Assembly: GCF_001647545.1 (NCBI RefSeq)
Contig: NZ_LSZH01000017.1
Location: 62,001 to 126,000 of the forward strand
From: Acinetobacter sp. SFB
GTDB lineage: Bacteria; Pseudomonadota; Gammaproteobacteria; Pseudomonadales; Moraxellaceae
Direction of reading: 5' to 3'
Length of the DNA stretch: 64,000 bases
Of the stretch, positions 53,147 through 63,271 are shown piece after piece. The position numbers were made by a program, and so were the translations under genes. Every line of letters begins with the position of its first letter. Within the stretch, counting starts at the first letter, position 1. The notes below the pieces were generated by a model. The model was given only the letters and a program-made list of their open reading frames with translations. It was not told the DNA's origin and searched no databases.

Positions 53147-55096
53147 ATGAATGAATATTTTTCTGGAGGCCCTAGAGGGAGAGGATTTGATACCATGTAT
53201 TATTGGAATCAATTTCATCCTATTCTAGCTGCTGTCGCTATTTTATTGATTGGTTGGATTCTTGCTCTTATTATTGCAGCAGGGATTAAAAAAGTTTTAG
53301 AAAAACTAGGAACAAATCAAAGACTTTCAAGTACCACCGGACATCGCGCAAATATTGAAAGTATTGTATCTCGCATCGTGTTCTGGATCGTGATGATCAT
53401 TGCGATCATCGGTGCATTAAATGTGCTCAATCTCACCAGTGTGAGTGGACCATTTAGCAATATGATTCAGCAATTCCTGTTGTTTATTCCACAACTTCTA
53501 GCTGCCGTGGCGGTTGGCTTTATTGGCTGGATTTTAGCCACACTGGTTAGAGCTGGCATGCAAAAAATGCTGGATCGCACTCAGCTCGATGAAAAACTGA
53601 GTGCCGATGTCGGCGTGAGCCCAATCAGTAAAAATATTAGTGATATTGTCTATTGGCTCATTTTATTGTTATTCCTACCAATTGTATTGTCTATTTTAGG
53701 TCTGAACGGTCTGTTATTCCCAATACAAAATATGGTCAGTGAAGTTGTTTCTTACTTACCTAATATCTTTATTGCCGTTGTTATTGTGTTTGTCGGTTAT
53801 ATTCTGGCGAAAATTGTACGCGGTATTATTGAAGGTTTGGTCGGCAGTTTAAATTTACAGCATGAAACACAAAAAATTGGTTTCTTAAAGAATTCTAATT
53901 TGCCCAAAGTATTAGGTTCTTTTGTTTTCGCTGTCATTATTATTACTTCCCTAATTATTGCATTTGAAGCCTTGGGTATTACTGCAATTTCACAGCCCGC
54001 AACTGCGATGCTGTATGAAATTATGAATGCCATTCCGCATATTATTGCGGCCGGTCTAATTCTGATTTTGGCTTATGTAGTCTCGCGCTTCGTGGCTAAT
54101 TTGGTGGTTGACGTATTAGCCGGGACAGGGGTTGATGAATTACCTGCCAAAATGGATGCACAACGCTTTTTGGGAACGACCAAAGTATCGACAATTGTGG
54201 GATACATGATTGTCTTCTTTACCATGCTATTTGCAGTATCGGAAGCCGCAAACCGACTTGGATTTGAACAGGTCAGTGTACTGATTTCGATGTTTATCCA
54301 GTTCGGTGCCAATATTCTACTCGGTGCTGTCATCTTGATGATCGGCTTCTGGCTGGCAAATATTGTGGCAAAAGTCATTGAACGTGGTGAATATAACAGT
54401 TCACGCTGGTTGGCAAATCTGGTACGTATTCTGATTATGGGCTTAGTGATTGCCATGGGTCTACGTGCCATGGGTATTGCCGACTCTATTGTTAACCTTG
54501 CCTTTGGATTAACTTTGGGCGCAGTTGCAGTGGCATTTGCGCTGGCCTTCGGTTTAGGCGGTCGTCAGCCAGCCGAACGCGTGTTAACAGATTTAATTGA
54601 TAAATGTAAGAAAGATGCCAAGGAACCTAATCCTTTACATCAGGACAATTCAGATCTCATGACCGCAACCAATGGTTCAGATTCAATCTCGGCCCATGCT
54701 GCGCAAGAATTTACTGCGCATGGTGGCGTAGATAAAGGATTTGATCCTTCAGTTGATAAATCTTCTGAATGGGGAGTGAATGGAGGAAGCACGCCTTTGG
54801 CAACCTCAGATCCGACAAAACCTGCGACAGAGAGTCGATTCCCATTCTCCAATCAGGACGGGGATAGTTCTCAAGTACAAAACAATTTGTCTAATCCGAC
54901 ACCTGCGTCACTTACGACCGCACCTCAGGATGATATAAAGAGTACAGATCAGGCAGTTCCAGATTCTATACGCATTGATCCTCAACAGCCGCCAAAAAAT
55001 AATCCATTTGGGTCAACGGGTGAAGAAGAACCAAAAGTTGATATTCATACGGACAAAAACCCAAATAATCTCAATCCTAAGGATGACCATAAGTAA
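53147..55096 (+). CDS. Multi-helix mechanosensitive-channel-like membrane protein
   Basis: This 649-residue protein has about ten membrane helices (about 25-480) arranged as repeated conserved helix pairs: ILAAVAILLIGWILALIIAAGIKKVLEKLG, PQLLAAVAVGFIGWILATLVRAGMQKML and similar stretches later. These match the conserved TM-helix repeats of the MscS-related (CmpX-like) family. The usual cytoplasmic beta domain of MscS is not seen. Residues 490-649 are instead a hydrophilic, Ser/Asp/Pro-rich tail, likely disordered. Its gating role is inferred from family; it stands alone with a terminator. Confidence 0.8.
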   Translation: MNEYFSGGPRGRGFDTMYYWNQFHPILAAVAILLIGWILALIIAAGIKKVLEKLGTNQRLSSTTGHRANIESIVSRIVFWIVMIIAIIGALNVLNLTSVSGPFSNMIQQFLLFIPQLLAAVAVGFIGWILATLVRAGMQKMLDRTQLDEKLSADVGVSPISKNISDIVYWLILLLFLPIVLSILGLNGLLFPIQNMVSEVVSYLPNIFIAVVIVFVGYILAKIVRGIIEGLVGSLNLQHETQKIGFLKNSNLPKVLGSFVFAVIIITSLIIAFEALGITAISQPATAMLYEIMNAIPHIIAAGLILILAYVVSRFVANLVVDVLAGTGVDELPAKMDAQRFLGTTKVSTIVGYMIVFFTMLFAVSEAANRLGFEQVSVLISMFIQFGANILLGAVILMIGFWLANIVAKVIERGEYNSSRWLANLVRILIMGLVIAMGLRAMGIADSIVNLAFGLTLGAVAVAFALAFGLGGRQPAERVLTDLIDKCKKDAKEPNPLHQDNSDLMTATNGSDSISAHAAQEFTAHGGVDKGFDPSVDKSSEWGVNGGSTPLATSDPTKPATESRFPFSNQDGDSSQVQNNLSNPTPASLTTAPQDDIKSTDQAVPDSIRIDPQQPPKNNPFGSTGEEEPKVDIHTDKNPNNLNPKDDHK

Positions 55097-55113
55097 TCGA
55101 TTCAGTTGAGATG

Positions 55114-55145
55114 AAATCGACCACAATGATGTGGTCGATTTTTTA
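55114..55145 (+). terminator. Terminator after the channel-like gene
   Basis: AAATCGACCACA-atga-TGTGGTCGATTT is a 12-bp perfect stem followed by Ts. Confidence 0.92.
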
Positions 55146-55167
55146 ATTTAAGAATTAAAAGGAAATC

Positions 55168-55344
55168 ATGATGTCAAAAAAAGAACCAAATAAATTTATC
55201 GCACCGATTGTGATTGCAGGAATTACCGCAGGCTTTTTTATCAGTGCTTATAGGTTTGTATTTGCTAAAGTCAAGCAAGCAGATGAACAGGGAAAAGGTG
55301 ATTATTCGGTAGATAAATCACAAGAAAGAGAAAATGATAAATAA
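55168..55344 (+). CDS. 58-residue small membrane protein
   Basis: A short frame starts at tandem ATGs at 55168 and 55171 after AAAAGGAAA. The product has a charged head (MMSKKEPNK), one hydrophobic helix (about 11-29, FIAPIVIAGITAGFFISAY) and a charged tail rich in Lys, Glu and Asp. Codon pattern and ribosome site support it as a gene. It comes after the terminator of the channel-like gene, so it needs its own promoter. No family is known to me. Confidence 0.6.
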   Translation: MMSKKEPNKFIAPIVIAGITAGFFISAYRFVFAKVKQADEQGKGDYSVDKSQERENDK

Positions 55345-55481
55345 CTAAAAATAATCGTTTTTCTTGGTTTTTTATGCTATTTATAAAATAGCGATTTCAT
55401 AGAATATAAGCATTTAGATGAATGTAAATGAAATAGGGAGAGTCATACGAGGATGTATGAATAGTAATAATAAAGGAGATA

Positions 55482-55640
55482 ATGATGTTATTGAGTAAAC
55501 TTTTTAAGTCACTTTCGACTATGTTGAATGTTAATGAAACCTCATCTGATGCACGAGCAATTGCGAAAATGGATATCACAATTGCTCGTTTACAGCAGGC
55601 TAAACCGGCTGGTTTATTACAGACCGATTATTTAGAATAA
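55482..55640 (+). CDS. 52-residue small protein
   Basis: This frame starts at tandem ATGs (55482, 55485) after a near-perfect AAAGGAGAT ribosome site. The product is amphipathic: MMLLSKLFKSLSTMLNV, then SSDARAIAKMDITIARLQQA, then KPAGLLQTDYLE. There is no membrane helix. The strong ribosome site and clean frame argue that it is expressed. It converges on the flavoprotein gene, only 10 bases away, with no terminator seen between them. Function is unknown. Confidence 0.6.
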   Translation: MMLLSKLFKSLSTMLNVNETSSDARAIAKMDITIARLQQAKPAGLLQTDYLE

Positions 55641-55650
55641 GCTGTATTTT

Positions 55651-56850
55651 TTAAACATATTGCGATGCGGCATGTGCAGACGCCCATGCCCATTGAAAAT
55701 TAAAACCGCCTAAATGACCGGATACATCGAGGACTTCGCCGACAAAATAAACGCCTTTTTGCTTTTTACTTTCCATCGTCTTGGATGAAACTTCTGTGGT
55801 ATCTATACCGCCTAAAGTCACTTCTGCAGTACGATAACCTTCCGTTCCTGAGGGTTTAACTTCAAAAGTATGTAAGCGCTGAGCAATCTGTTCTATTTTA
55901 TCATCACTTAAATTACCAATCGCCATATCTGCCGATTCAGCCCAGATGAGTGTTTGTAATTCCAGTACCACACTTTTCGGAAGATGCTCACTTAACAAAG
56001 TCCGAAGTAAGACTTTTGGTTGACTGGTTTTTTTTGATTTAAAGAAATCAATGAGGTCGATGTAAGGCAGAAAGTTAATATTAAAGCGTTGACCGACATC
56101 CCAATAATTAGAAAGTTGCAGCGAACTTGGCCCACTTAAACCACGATGGGTAAACAGCAAGGCTTCAGTAAAACTGTTTAAATCATTGGAGAGTGTCACA
56201 TCCACTGCATTTCCGCTTAAACGGGTCGTGACTTCCTTGAATTGATCGGAAAAAGTAAAAGGCACTAAACCTGCACGGGTAGGGTAAACATGGTGCCCAA
56301 ACTGTTTGGCAATTTCATAACCAATTCCTGAACCACCCAAGGTCGGCACAGATAAACCACCCGTTGCCACAACGACTGATTCAGCTTGAAAATAACCGGT
56401 TGAAGTCGTAACTTGAAAACCTTGCTCATCCACAGCCCTAACCGCTTTCACTTCACAGCTGGTTTTAATCTCCACCAAGCCGGTTTTATCGCATTCAGCC
56501 AATAACATGGCTAAAATTTCTTTGGCGCCGTTTAAGGTAAATAATTGACCGTGTTTGCGCTCTTCATATTCAATCCCGTGTTCGCACACCAAGCCAATAA
56601 AGTCCCAGTTGGTATAGCGGGTCAAAGCGGAAATCACGAAGTGCGGATTATGTGAAATGAAATTTTCAGGTTCGACATACAGATTGGTGAAGTTACATTT
56701 ACCACCACCTGACATCAGAATTTTTTTACCCACTTTGTTGGCTTTTTCCAGTACCAAAACTTTACGACCACGTTGCGCTGCCATATATGCCAACATCAGA
56801 CCTGATGCACCTGCACCTAAAACAATGACATCGTACTGATTTGTAGACAT
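55651..56850 (-). CDS. YhiN/HI0933-family FAD-dependent oxidoreductase
   Basis: This 399-residue flavoprotein of the HI0933 family has an N-terminal FAD motif (DVIVLGAGASGLMLAYMAAQRG), then KANKVGKKILMSGGGKCNFTN, GGLSVPTLGGSGIGYEIAKQFG and the C-terminal GVYFVGEVLDVSGHLGGFNFQWAWASA. I choose the ATG at 56850; the frame continues 49 codons upstream without family match. The substrate of the family is not settled. It is followed by the small gene at 55482 on the other strand. Confidence 0.9.
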   Translation of the reverse strand: MSTNQYDVIVLGAGASGLMLAYMAAQRGRKVLVLEKANKVGKKILMSGGGKCNFTNLYVEPENFISHNPHFVISALTRYTNWDFIGLVCEHGIEYEERKHGQLFTLNGAKEILAMLLAECDKTGLVEIKTSCEVKAVRAVDEQGFQVTTSTGYFQAESVVVATGGLSVPTLGGSGIGYEIAKQFGHHVYPTRAGLVPFTFSDQFKEVTTRLSGNAVDVTLSNDLNSFTEALLFTHRGLSGPSSLQLSNYWDVGQRFNINFLPYIDLIDFFKSKKTSQPKVLLRTLLSEHLPKSVVLELQTLIWAESADMAIGNLSDDKIEQIAQRLHTFEVKPSGTEGYRTAEVTLGGIDTTEVSSKTMESKKQKGVYFVGEVLDVSGHLGGFNFQWAWASAHAASQYV

Positions 56851-56905
56851 GGGACAACTCACGGGAGATAAAAACAAGGCATTATAGACAATTTTGCCCT
56901 CAATT

Positions 56906-57787
56906 TCAGGATTGATCTTGGCAAGGCAAACGACCTTGCAAGCCGCCAGTGTGAATAACCAAAATCCGTGTGTCTTTAGAGAAGTAATTTTGTTCAATTA
57001 AATCAAATAAGCCGATCATCATTTTAGCGGTATAGACCTGCTCTAGAGGAATATTGTGCTCGGCCTCAAACGACTGCATGAAGTGTAAAAGTTCAGGCGT
57101 GGTTTTGGCATAACCCCCACAGCAATAAGCATCGGTAATCTGCCAGTTTTTCTTTGATGTCCATTGTTGTATATCGCGTTGTAAAAAATCACCTTTGAGG
57201 GCTGAAAATCCAAGAATACGTTGATGAGCAGTACTCGCTTCAATAATCCCAGCAATAGTGCCACCGGTACCTACGGCACAACAGATCACATCATAATTTT
57301 GCCGGTCTTCGGCAGTTAAAATTTCTTGGCAGCCTCGAATGGCAAGGGGATTGGTTCCTCCTTCAGGAATCATAAAATGGTCAGGAAATTGCTTTTTTAA
57401 TTCAGTAATGTATTCAGGTCGATCTTTTTGTCGATACTGTTCACGCGAAACAAAATGCAGTTGCATGCCAAACTGTTGCGCCGTGGCTAAAGTAGAATTT
57501 AAGGGGCTAGTTGCCAGTTCCTCACCACGAATGATACCTATGCTTTTGAAGCCAAATAAATAAGATGCATATGCCGTTGCCGCAATATGATTGGAATAAG
57601 CTCCGCCAAAGGTCAGGACTTTATCTAGACCTCGCTGTTGAGCTTCAAGAAAATTGTATTTTAGTTTAAAAAATTTATTGCCAGAAATTTGCGGATGAAT
57701 TTGGTCTAATCGTTTCACAGTCACCGTGACTGGACTATCAAGATTAAGTTTTTGGTAGGCCACTGACTGTGCAATCTGAGCAAACAT
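56906..57787 (-). CDS. PLP enzyme of the ACC deaminase/D-cysteine desulfhydrase family
   Basis: This 293-residue enzyme has SGNKFFKLKYNF with the PLP-binding Lys, FGGAYSNHIAATAYASYLFG, PEGGTNPLAIRGCQEI and AVGTGGTIAGIIEAS. These are marks of the group that includes 1-aminocyclopropane-1-carboxylate deaminase and D-cysteine desulfhydrase. Most bacterial members without further data act on D-cysteine or related amino acids, so a precise substrate is not assigned. It lies upstream of the flavoprotein on the same strand. Confidence 0.88.
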   Translation of the reverse strand: MFAQIAQSVAYQKLNLDSPVTVTVKRLDQIHPQISGNKFFKLKYNFLEAQQRGLDKVLTFGGAYSNHIAATAYASYLFGFKSIGIIRGEELATSPLNSTLATAQQFGMQLHFVSREQYRQKDRPEYITELKKQFPDHFMIPEGGTNPLAIRGCQEILTAEDRQNYDVICCAVGTGGTIAGIIEASTAHQRILGFSALKGDFLQRDIQQWTSKKNWQITDAYCCGGYAKTTPELLHFMQSFEAEHNIPLEQVYTAKMMIGLFDLIEQNYFSKDTRILVIHTGGLQGRLPCQDQS

Positions 57788-58094
57788 TTCATCACGATTC
57801 CTGATTATTTAACCGTATTGTACGCAAAATATTTTTATCTAGAGTCATATTATTTGCTTGAGCGCATGGGTCTACGCAGATTGCTACAGCGCTGGATGGG
57901 GGAAAGCCAGTTAATTTTATAACTCCGTTGATTGAAATAAAATTTGAAGCAATATTTACAGAAATGGTCGATTTTCGGTCTATGCTTATTAGTAAAAATA
58001 TCTGAACCGATTGAATTTTAAAAATAAAAAAATGATTAAAAAACATACATTTATGCTAAGCTAGAAAACATAACAACTATGAAAAAGAGGATAC
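57788..58094. other. Divergent spacer, no gene seen
   Basis: The 307 bases between the PLP enzyme and the lipoprotein hold their divergent promoters. A minus-strand 84-codon frame here has no ribosome site and unlikely composition, and I do not call it. Confidence 0.5.
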
Positions 58095-58289
58095 ATGATG
58101 AAAAATCTATCCATGGGTATATCTGTTTGCTTACTCTTGTTGCTAGCAGCATGTGAGGCAAAAGATGAATATAACAAGCCGAAAACCCAAGTTCGAACCA
58201 TGATTATTGGCGGTATGCCAGTTTATGACCAGGACTACCGTCTCTCACAACTTAATGCTCGCGAAAATAAGCCAGTGGCTCAACAGTAA
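58095..58289 (+). CDS. Small lipoprotein
   Basis: This 64-residue precursor has a lipoprotein signal, MMKNLSMGISVCLLLLLAAC, with the lipobox LAAC and lipidated Cys20. The mature part is 45 residues (EAKDEYNKPKTQVRTM, then IIGGMPVYDQDYRLSQLNAR). Residue +2 after the Cys is Glu, which does not signal inner-membrane retention, so the outer membrane is likely. Two ATGs lie together, so the start may be one codon later (58098). Its role is unknown. Confidence 0.8.
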   Translation: MMKNLSMGISVCLLLLLAACEAKDEYNKPKTQVRTMIIGGMPVYDQDYRLSQLNARENKPVAQQ

Positions 58290-58588
58290 AAGATTAGAAA
58301 ATAAGTAGGTATCTAGGTCATATTTATCAAAATTTGAATTAGATGCCTTTATTTTATGAACACGGTTTACTGTTTAACTGCTTAAAAAATAAATATATAT
58401 TATATATTTATCTAATGCTTCTAAGCTGTAGCCTAGATAAGAATTGAATCAAATTAGAGTTTGTATTTTGGATCTGTCTAAAATTTGATTATAGAATCAA
58501 TCGCAAATATAAAATTGTTAGGGTAATAAGAATCTAAACCACGTAGAATTGGTGCACAAATTTCCCGTATGATTTAAGGTAAGAAGCA
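58290..58588. other. AT-rich spacer, no gene seen
   Basis: No open frame or clear terminator is visible. The stretch around 58390-58420 is a TATATA-rich run. Confidence 0.4.
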
Positions 58589-59212
58589 TTGGAATCGTTA
58601 TTGATATTAGGCTCAATTACTTTGGCTTTAATGTTGGGCGCAATTAGCCCAGGGCCAACGTTTATTTATGTGGCTAAAAATTCAATTGCGATTTCACGTA
58701 AGCATGGTCTATTTACTGCTTTGGGTACAGGGACCGGTGCAGCGATATTTGGCTTACTTGCTGTGATGGGTTTACAAGCTGTTTTACTCGCTGTGCCATC
58801 TGCCTATTTAATTTTAAAAATCTGTGGCGGGATATATCTGCTGTGGTTGGCTTTTAAAATTATTAAGCATGCCAAAGAACCGATGGATTCAGCAGATACC
58901 TCAGTTCAACCGATGAGTTATAAACAGGCCTATCGTTTGGGTTTAATCACGCAAATGAGCAATCCCAAAATTGCGATTATTTTGGCCAGTATTTTTACGG
59001 CACTTTTACCCCAGGATATTCCTGCTTATTTTTATGTGGTTTTGCCGGTGCTGTGTTTTTTTATTGATGCAGGTTGGTATTCATTGGTGGCAGTCGCTTT
59101 GTCAGCTGAAGGTCCACGAAAAGTTTATTTAAAATCTAAAGCTGTATTTGACCGTATTGCGGGTGGGGTGATGACTTTACTTGGTTTGAAACTCATATTT
59201 GGAATGAAGTAA
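58589..59212 (+). CDS. LysE/RhtB-family amino acid exporter
   Basis: This 207-residue inner-membrane protein has about six helices and the family N-terminal motif GAISPGPTFIYVAKNSIAIS followed by KHGLFTALGTGTGAAIFGLLA, with LKICGGIYLLWLAFKII and GLITQMSNPKIAIILASIF. Such proteins export amino acids or homoserine lactones; the substrate is not shown here. The start is a TTG at 58589 after GGTAAGAAG. It stands alone. Confidence 0.88.
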   Translation: MESLLILGSITLALMLGAISPGPTFIYVAKNSIAISRKHGLFTALGTGTGAAIFGLLAVMGLQAVLLAVPSAYLILKICGGIYLLWLAFKIIKHAKEPMDSADTSVQPMSYKQAYRLGLITQMSNPKIAIILASIFTALLPQDIPAYFYVVLPVLCFFIDAGWYSLVAVALSAEGPRKVYLKSKAVFDRIAGGVMTLLGLKLIFGMK

Positions 59213-59608
59213 TTTGCTCATTATGAGTGAATGAAATCATTTTATTATTCTTATAGTGTTTTCAAGCATCAGGTGTTTAGTTTAGCTAAGCGATATCTAA
59301 GATAAAAAAATATACAGTAGAAAATAAAAGACCGACGATTCGAGTGATGATGAAATCGTCGGTCAAAAAAATCTGTCGCAAGTTTTAGCTTGGGCTGCTG
59401 TTCCGTACTAAAACTTGAAACTAAGTTTATTGCTTTAGGAAAAGTTCACCGAAAATATTGTGGATGCCGGTACAAATTAACGGATTTATGAACTTCTTAC
59501 CCTATATAACGCCGAGGTTTACAGATTGGTTGACAATAAAATGAAAAAAAACTCATTTTTTTTTATAATAAGAGTTCTTATGGTAAATTCGGTCGTCAAA
59601 ATAATCTA
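59213..59608. other. Spacer with an isolated strong inverted repeat
   Basis: This 396-base gap has no gene. It holds an 11-bp perfect inverted repeat, GACCGACGATT and AATCGTCGGTC (59330-59364) around a 13-base loop, with a T-run on the minus strand side, as a minus-strand terminator would have, although no minus-strand gene precedes it. Confidence 0.55.
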
Positions 59609-60046
59609 ATGAGTAAATATTTCTTAAGGTTTTTTATATATTTAGTTCTATTTACTATGCTTGCAGGGATTGTTGCGGGTTTTTTACCGAATATAGTAGG
59701 ACAAGTTTTAACAGCATTTCCTTATCTGATTGCGATGATTTTGGTGTTGTTTAAATTTATTCGTAATGAACAGCGCGCGCCGACACAAATGGAACGCAAC
59801 AGATTCAGCTTAATTTTTGTTTTGATTTTCTTTTTATATAACTATGTGTTTGCTATTTTTGGGCCGTTGATCTTTAATTTTAGCCAATCCGGTATCTTTG
59901 AATTATGGCTGAACTTTGTCTCGCAAAGTGAGTTTCAATTGATGCTCATCTCACGCTTACTCATTTTCATGATTCCATTTTATCTCATCAGCTTTTGGTT
60001 TTATGGTAAACAGGCTGATCGTATGGCGAAAAAAATGTTTGGCTAA
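59609..60046 (+). CDS. Small four-helix membrane protein (ABZJ_00895-like)
   Basis: This 145-residue protein has four membrane helices (about 7-27, 33-50, 68-92, 115-136) and a short charged loop after the second (RNEQRAPTQMERNRF). It resembles the ABZJ_00895 family of Acinetobacter membrane proteins in size, helix spacing and this loop, as far as I recall. Function is unknown. It lies 72 bases before the epimerase gene in the same direction. Confidence 0.7.
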   Translation: MSKYFLRFFIYLVLFTMLAGIVAGFLPNIVGQVLTAFPYLIAMILVLFKFIRNEQRAPTQMERNRFSLIFVLIFFLYNYVFAIFGPLIFNFSQSGIFELWLNFVSQSEFQLMLISRLLIFMIPFYLISFWFYGKQADRMAKKMFG

Positions 60047-60118
60047 GATAAATTGCAATACGCTTGAATTAAAAATGAGCCTATCTTATAGATAGGAATA
60101 ATAAAATGAGGTGGTCGA

Positions 60119-61027
60119 ATGCTAAAAGAAAATGTACTGGTGACAGGTGCAAGCGGTTTTATTGGTTCGCATCTACTGCCTTATTTATTGGCGCGTGATT
60201 ATGCGGTGTTTGGGCTGACGCGTCAGAAAAACAAAATTTCCAATCATCCCGATCTCACTTGGGTTCAGAGTCTTGATCAGATTAAAACCGATCGCATTGA
60301 TTATGTGATTAACCTGGCGGGTGAAAATATTGGCCAGGCGCGTTGGACAGCCACAAGAAAGCAGCAACTCATTGCCAGTCGGGTTGAAATGACCCATCAG
60401 CTGTACCGATATTTAGAAAAAAGACAGATTTTCCCGAAACGTATTATCTCCGGTTCTGCAGTGGGCTATTACGGTATTGATCCGACCGAACAATGGTCCG
60501 CAGTGTGTACTGAACAGTCTGCACCACAATCTATTTTTATGTCGCAACTGTGTCAGTTATGGGAACAAGCTGCACTCAGTTTTCAGCAACAAAACACTAA
60601 AATCGTGCGCTTCGGAATTGTGTTGGCCAAAAAGGGCGGTATTCTTCCACGCATGCTGTTGCCGATTAAACTAAATATGGTGGGACGAATCGGACATGGG
60701 CGGCAACCCGTGGTGTGGGTGCATGTTCAAGATGTATTGCGCGCGATTGAATTTCTCATGTCAAAAGAAACTGGCTCACAAATTTTTAATGTAGTCTGTC
60801 CAGAAAAAATGACCCAAGGGCAATTTGCCCAAACCGCTGCACTGCAACTGCATCGTAAACCTTTATTCTGTTTACCGGCTTTTGTGTTGAAGGGGATGCT
60901 GGGTGAACAATCGCAACTGGTTTTAAACGGTCAATATGTACAACCGAAAGCACTCTTAGATGCCGGTTTTGAGTTTAAATATCCCACATTAAAACTGGCT
61001 TTGGCCGATATTTTAGCGAATGGTTAA
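60119..61027 (+). CDS. TIGR01777-family NAD-dependent epimerase (YfcH-like)
   Basis: This 302-residue extended short-chain dehydrogenase has the dinucleotide motif VTGASGFIGSHLLPYLL, then NLAGENIGQARWTATRKQQL, SGSAVGYYG with the catalytic Tyr region, and WVHVQDVLRAIEFLM. These are the marks of the TIGR01777/YfcH group, whose substrate is unknown. Its stop overlaps the stop of the convergent thiO gene by 4 bases, with no space for a terminator. Confidence 0.88.
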   Translation: MLKENVLVTGASGFIGSHLLPYLLARDYAVFGLTRQKNKISNHPDLTWVQSLDQIKTDRIDYVINLAGENIGQARWTATRKQQLIASRVEMTHQLYRYLEKRQIFPKRIISGSAVGYYGIDPTEQWSAVCTEQSAPQSIFMSQLCQLWEQAALSFQQQNTKIVRFGIVLAKKGGILPRMLLPIKLNMVGRIGHGRQPVVWVHVQDVLRAIEFLMSKETGSQIFNVVCPEKMTQGQFAQTAALQLHRKPLFCLPAFVLKGMLGEQSQLVLNGQYVQPKALLDAGFEFKYPTLKLALADILANG

Positions 61028-62133
61028 ATTTCAGATTTTAATCTCTGCGTACTAAACGCAGTTGGGTCTATAAATGTAGGTTGCTCAAGCATGAGCTGTC
61101 TTAATAAACGTGCCGAGGCAGGCCCCATACAGAGGCCATTACGGAAATGTCCAAAATTGGCCCACAGGTTATCAAAATCCGGCATTTTCCCGATATAAGG
61201 CACACCCGTAGGTGAGCTTGGTCGAAGTCCTGCCCACTGTTTCACAATCGGAAACTGTTCAAGTTCCGGCACTATCTCCAGACAGGCTTTATAAATATGC
61301 TGTTGGGTTTGCATATTGGGCCGATGTTCAAAACCCAGCTCATCCATACTGGAACCACAGACCACATGTCCGTCCTGACGCGGAATCAGGTACATTACTT
61401 TATTCATGCAGATGGTCGGCAACCACTGTTCAGGGGTTTTAAACAGCAACATTTGTCCCTGAACCGGGTTGACCGGAATAGTCATATTCAATTGTTGCGA
61501 CCAGTGCGCGGACCATGCACCGCTTGCAATGACGATCTGGTCGGCCTGAATCTGTTGACCGGATTGGGTCTGAACAGAGGAGACACGCTGCTGTTGAATA
61601 TGAAAATGATCCACCCAGGTATTCTCATAGAACTGTACGCGCGGATGCTGTTTTAAATAGCCGATAATAGACTTGAGCAGCCGTGGATTACGGATATTAG
61701 ACAGCTGTGAAAAATACAGCGCCTGACTAAATTGCTTGGAAATATGCGGATTGATCTGCTGCAGTTGCGGCTGTTGGAGAAGCTGGCATTGCTGCATCGG
61801 TTCATCAAACTGCTGGGCATAACGCTGTCCGATGTCAAAATCACTTTCATCAAAAATCAGCATGCCAGTATTATGGATTTCAAAATCAATCCCCGTGACC
61901 GGTTCTAATTTCTTATTCCATTTTAAATACAGTGACTTGCCATATTGCGCCAATTGATTCACGGCGCGTGGATAGCGCCAGGGATACATGGGCGAGAGAA
62001 TACCGCCACCAGCCCAGGAAGCCGCTTTTCCCGCTTGCTGCTGATCGAAAATAATGACGGAACATCCCTGTTCCACAAGCTCTAAAGCGGACAGTAGACC
62101 GCTAATACCTGCTCCAATAATGGCAATTTTCAT
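61024..62133 (-). CDS. thiO: Glycine oxidase ThiO
   Basis: ThiO oxidises glycine to the imine used to build the thiazole of thiamine. The 369-residue FAD protein starts with MKIAIIGAGISGLLSALELVEQG and shows GKAASWAGGGILSPMYPWRY, the family hallmark, then CGSSMDELGFEHRPNM and ANFGHFRNGLCMGPASARLL. I choose the ATG at 62133; a GTG four codons earlier is possible. It is 18 bases downstream of hemB, so it may be co-transcribed with it. Other thi genes are not in the window. Confidence 0.9.
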   Translation of the reverse strand: MKIAIIGAGISGLLSALELVEQGCSVIIFDQQQAGKAASWAGGGILSPMYPWRYPRAVNQLAQYGKSLYLKWNKKLEPVTGIDFEIHNTGMLIFDESDFDIGQRYAQQFDEPMQQCQLLQQPQLQQINPHISKQFSQALYFSQLSNIRNPRLLKSIIGYLKQHPRVQFYENTWVDHFHIQQQRVSSVQTQSGQQIQADQIVIASGAWSAHWSQQLNMTIPVNPVQGQMLLFKTPEQWLPTICMNKVMYLIPRQDGHVVCGSSMDELGFEHRPNMQTQQHIYKACLEIVPELEQFPIVKQWAGLRPSSPTGVPYIGKMPDFDNLWANFGHFRNGLCMGPASARLLRQLMLEQPTFIDPTAFSTQRLKSEI

Positions 62134-62151
62134 CGCTGGCGTCACTAATCC

Positions 62152-63207
<1,056 letters not shown>

Positions 63208-63271
63208 CTAGAATCAAATTTTGGGGCAAAAGTTGATAGCTATTTCTCAAATTAAGGTATTCGGGCAGACT

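Noticed and set aside
57792..58046. An 84-codon minus-strand open frame upstream of the PLP enzyme
   Set aside because: No ribosome site, odd composition rich in Phe, Ile and Ser, and it occupies the divergent promoter region.
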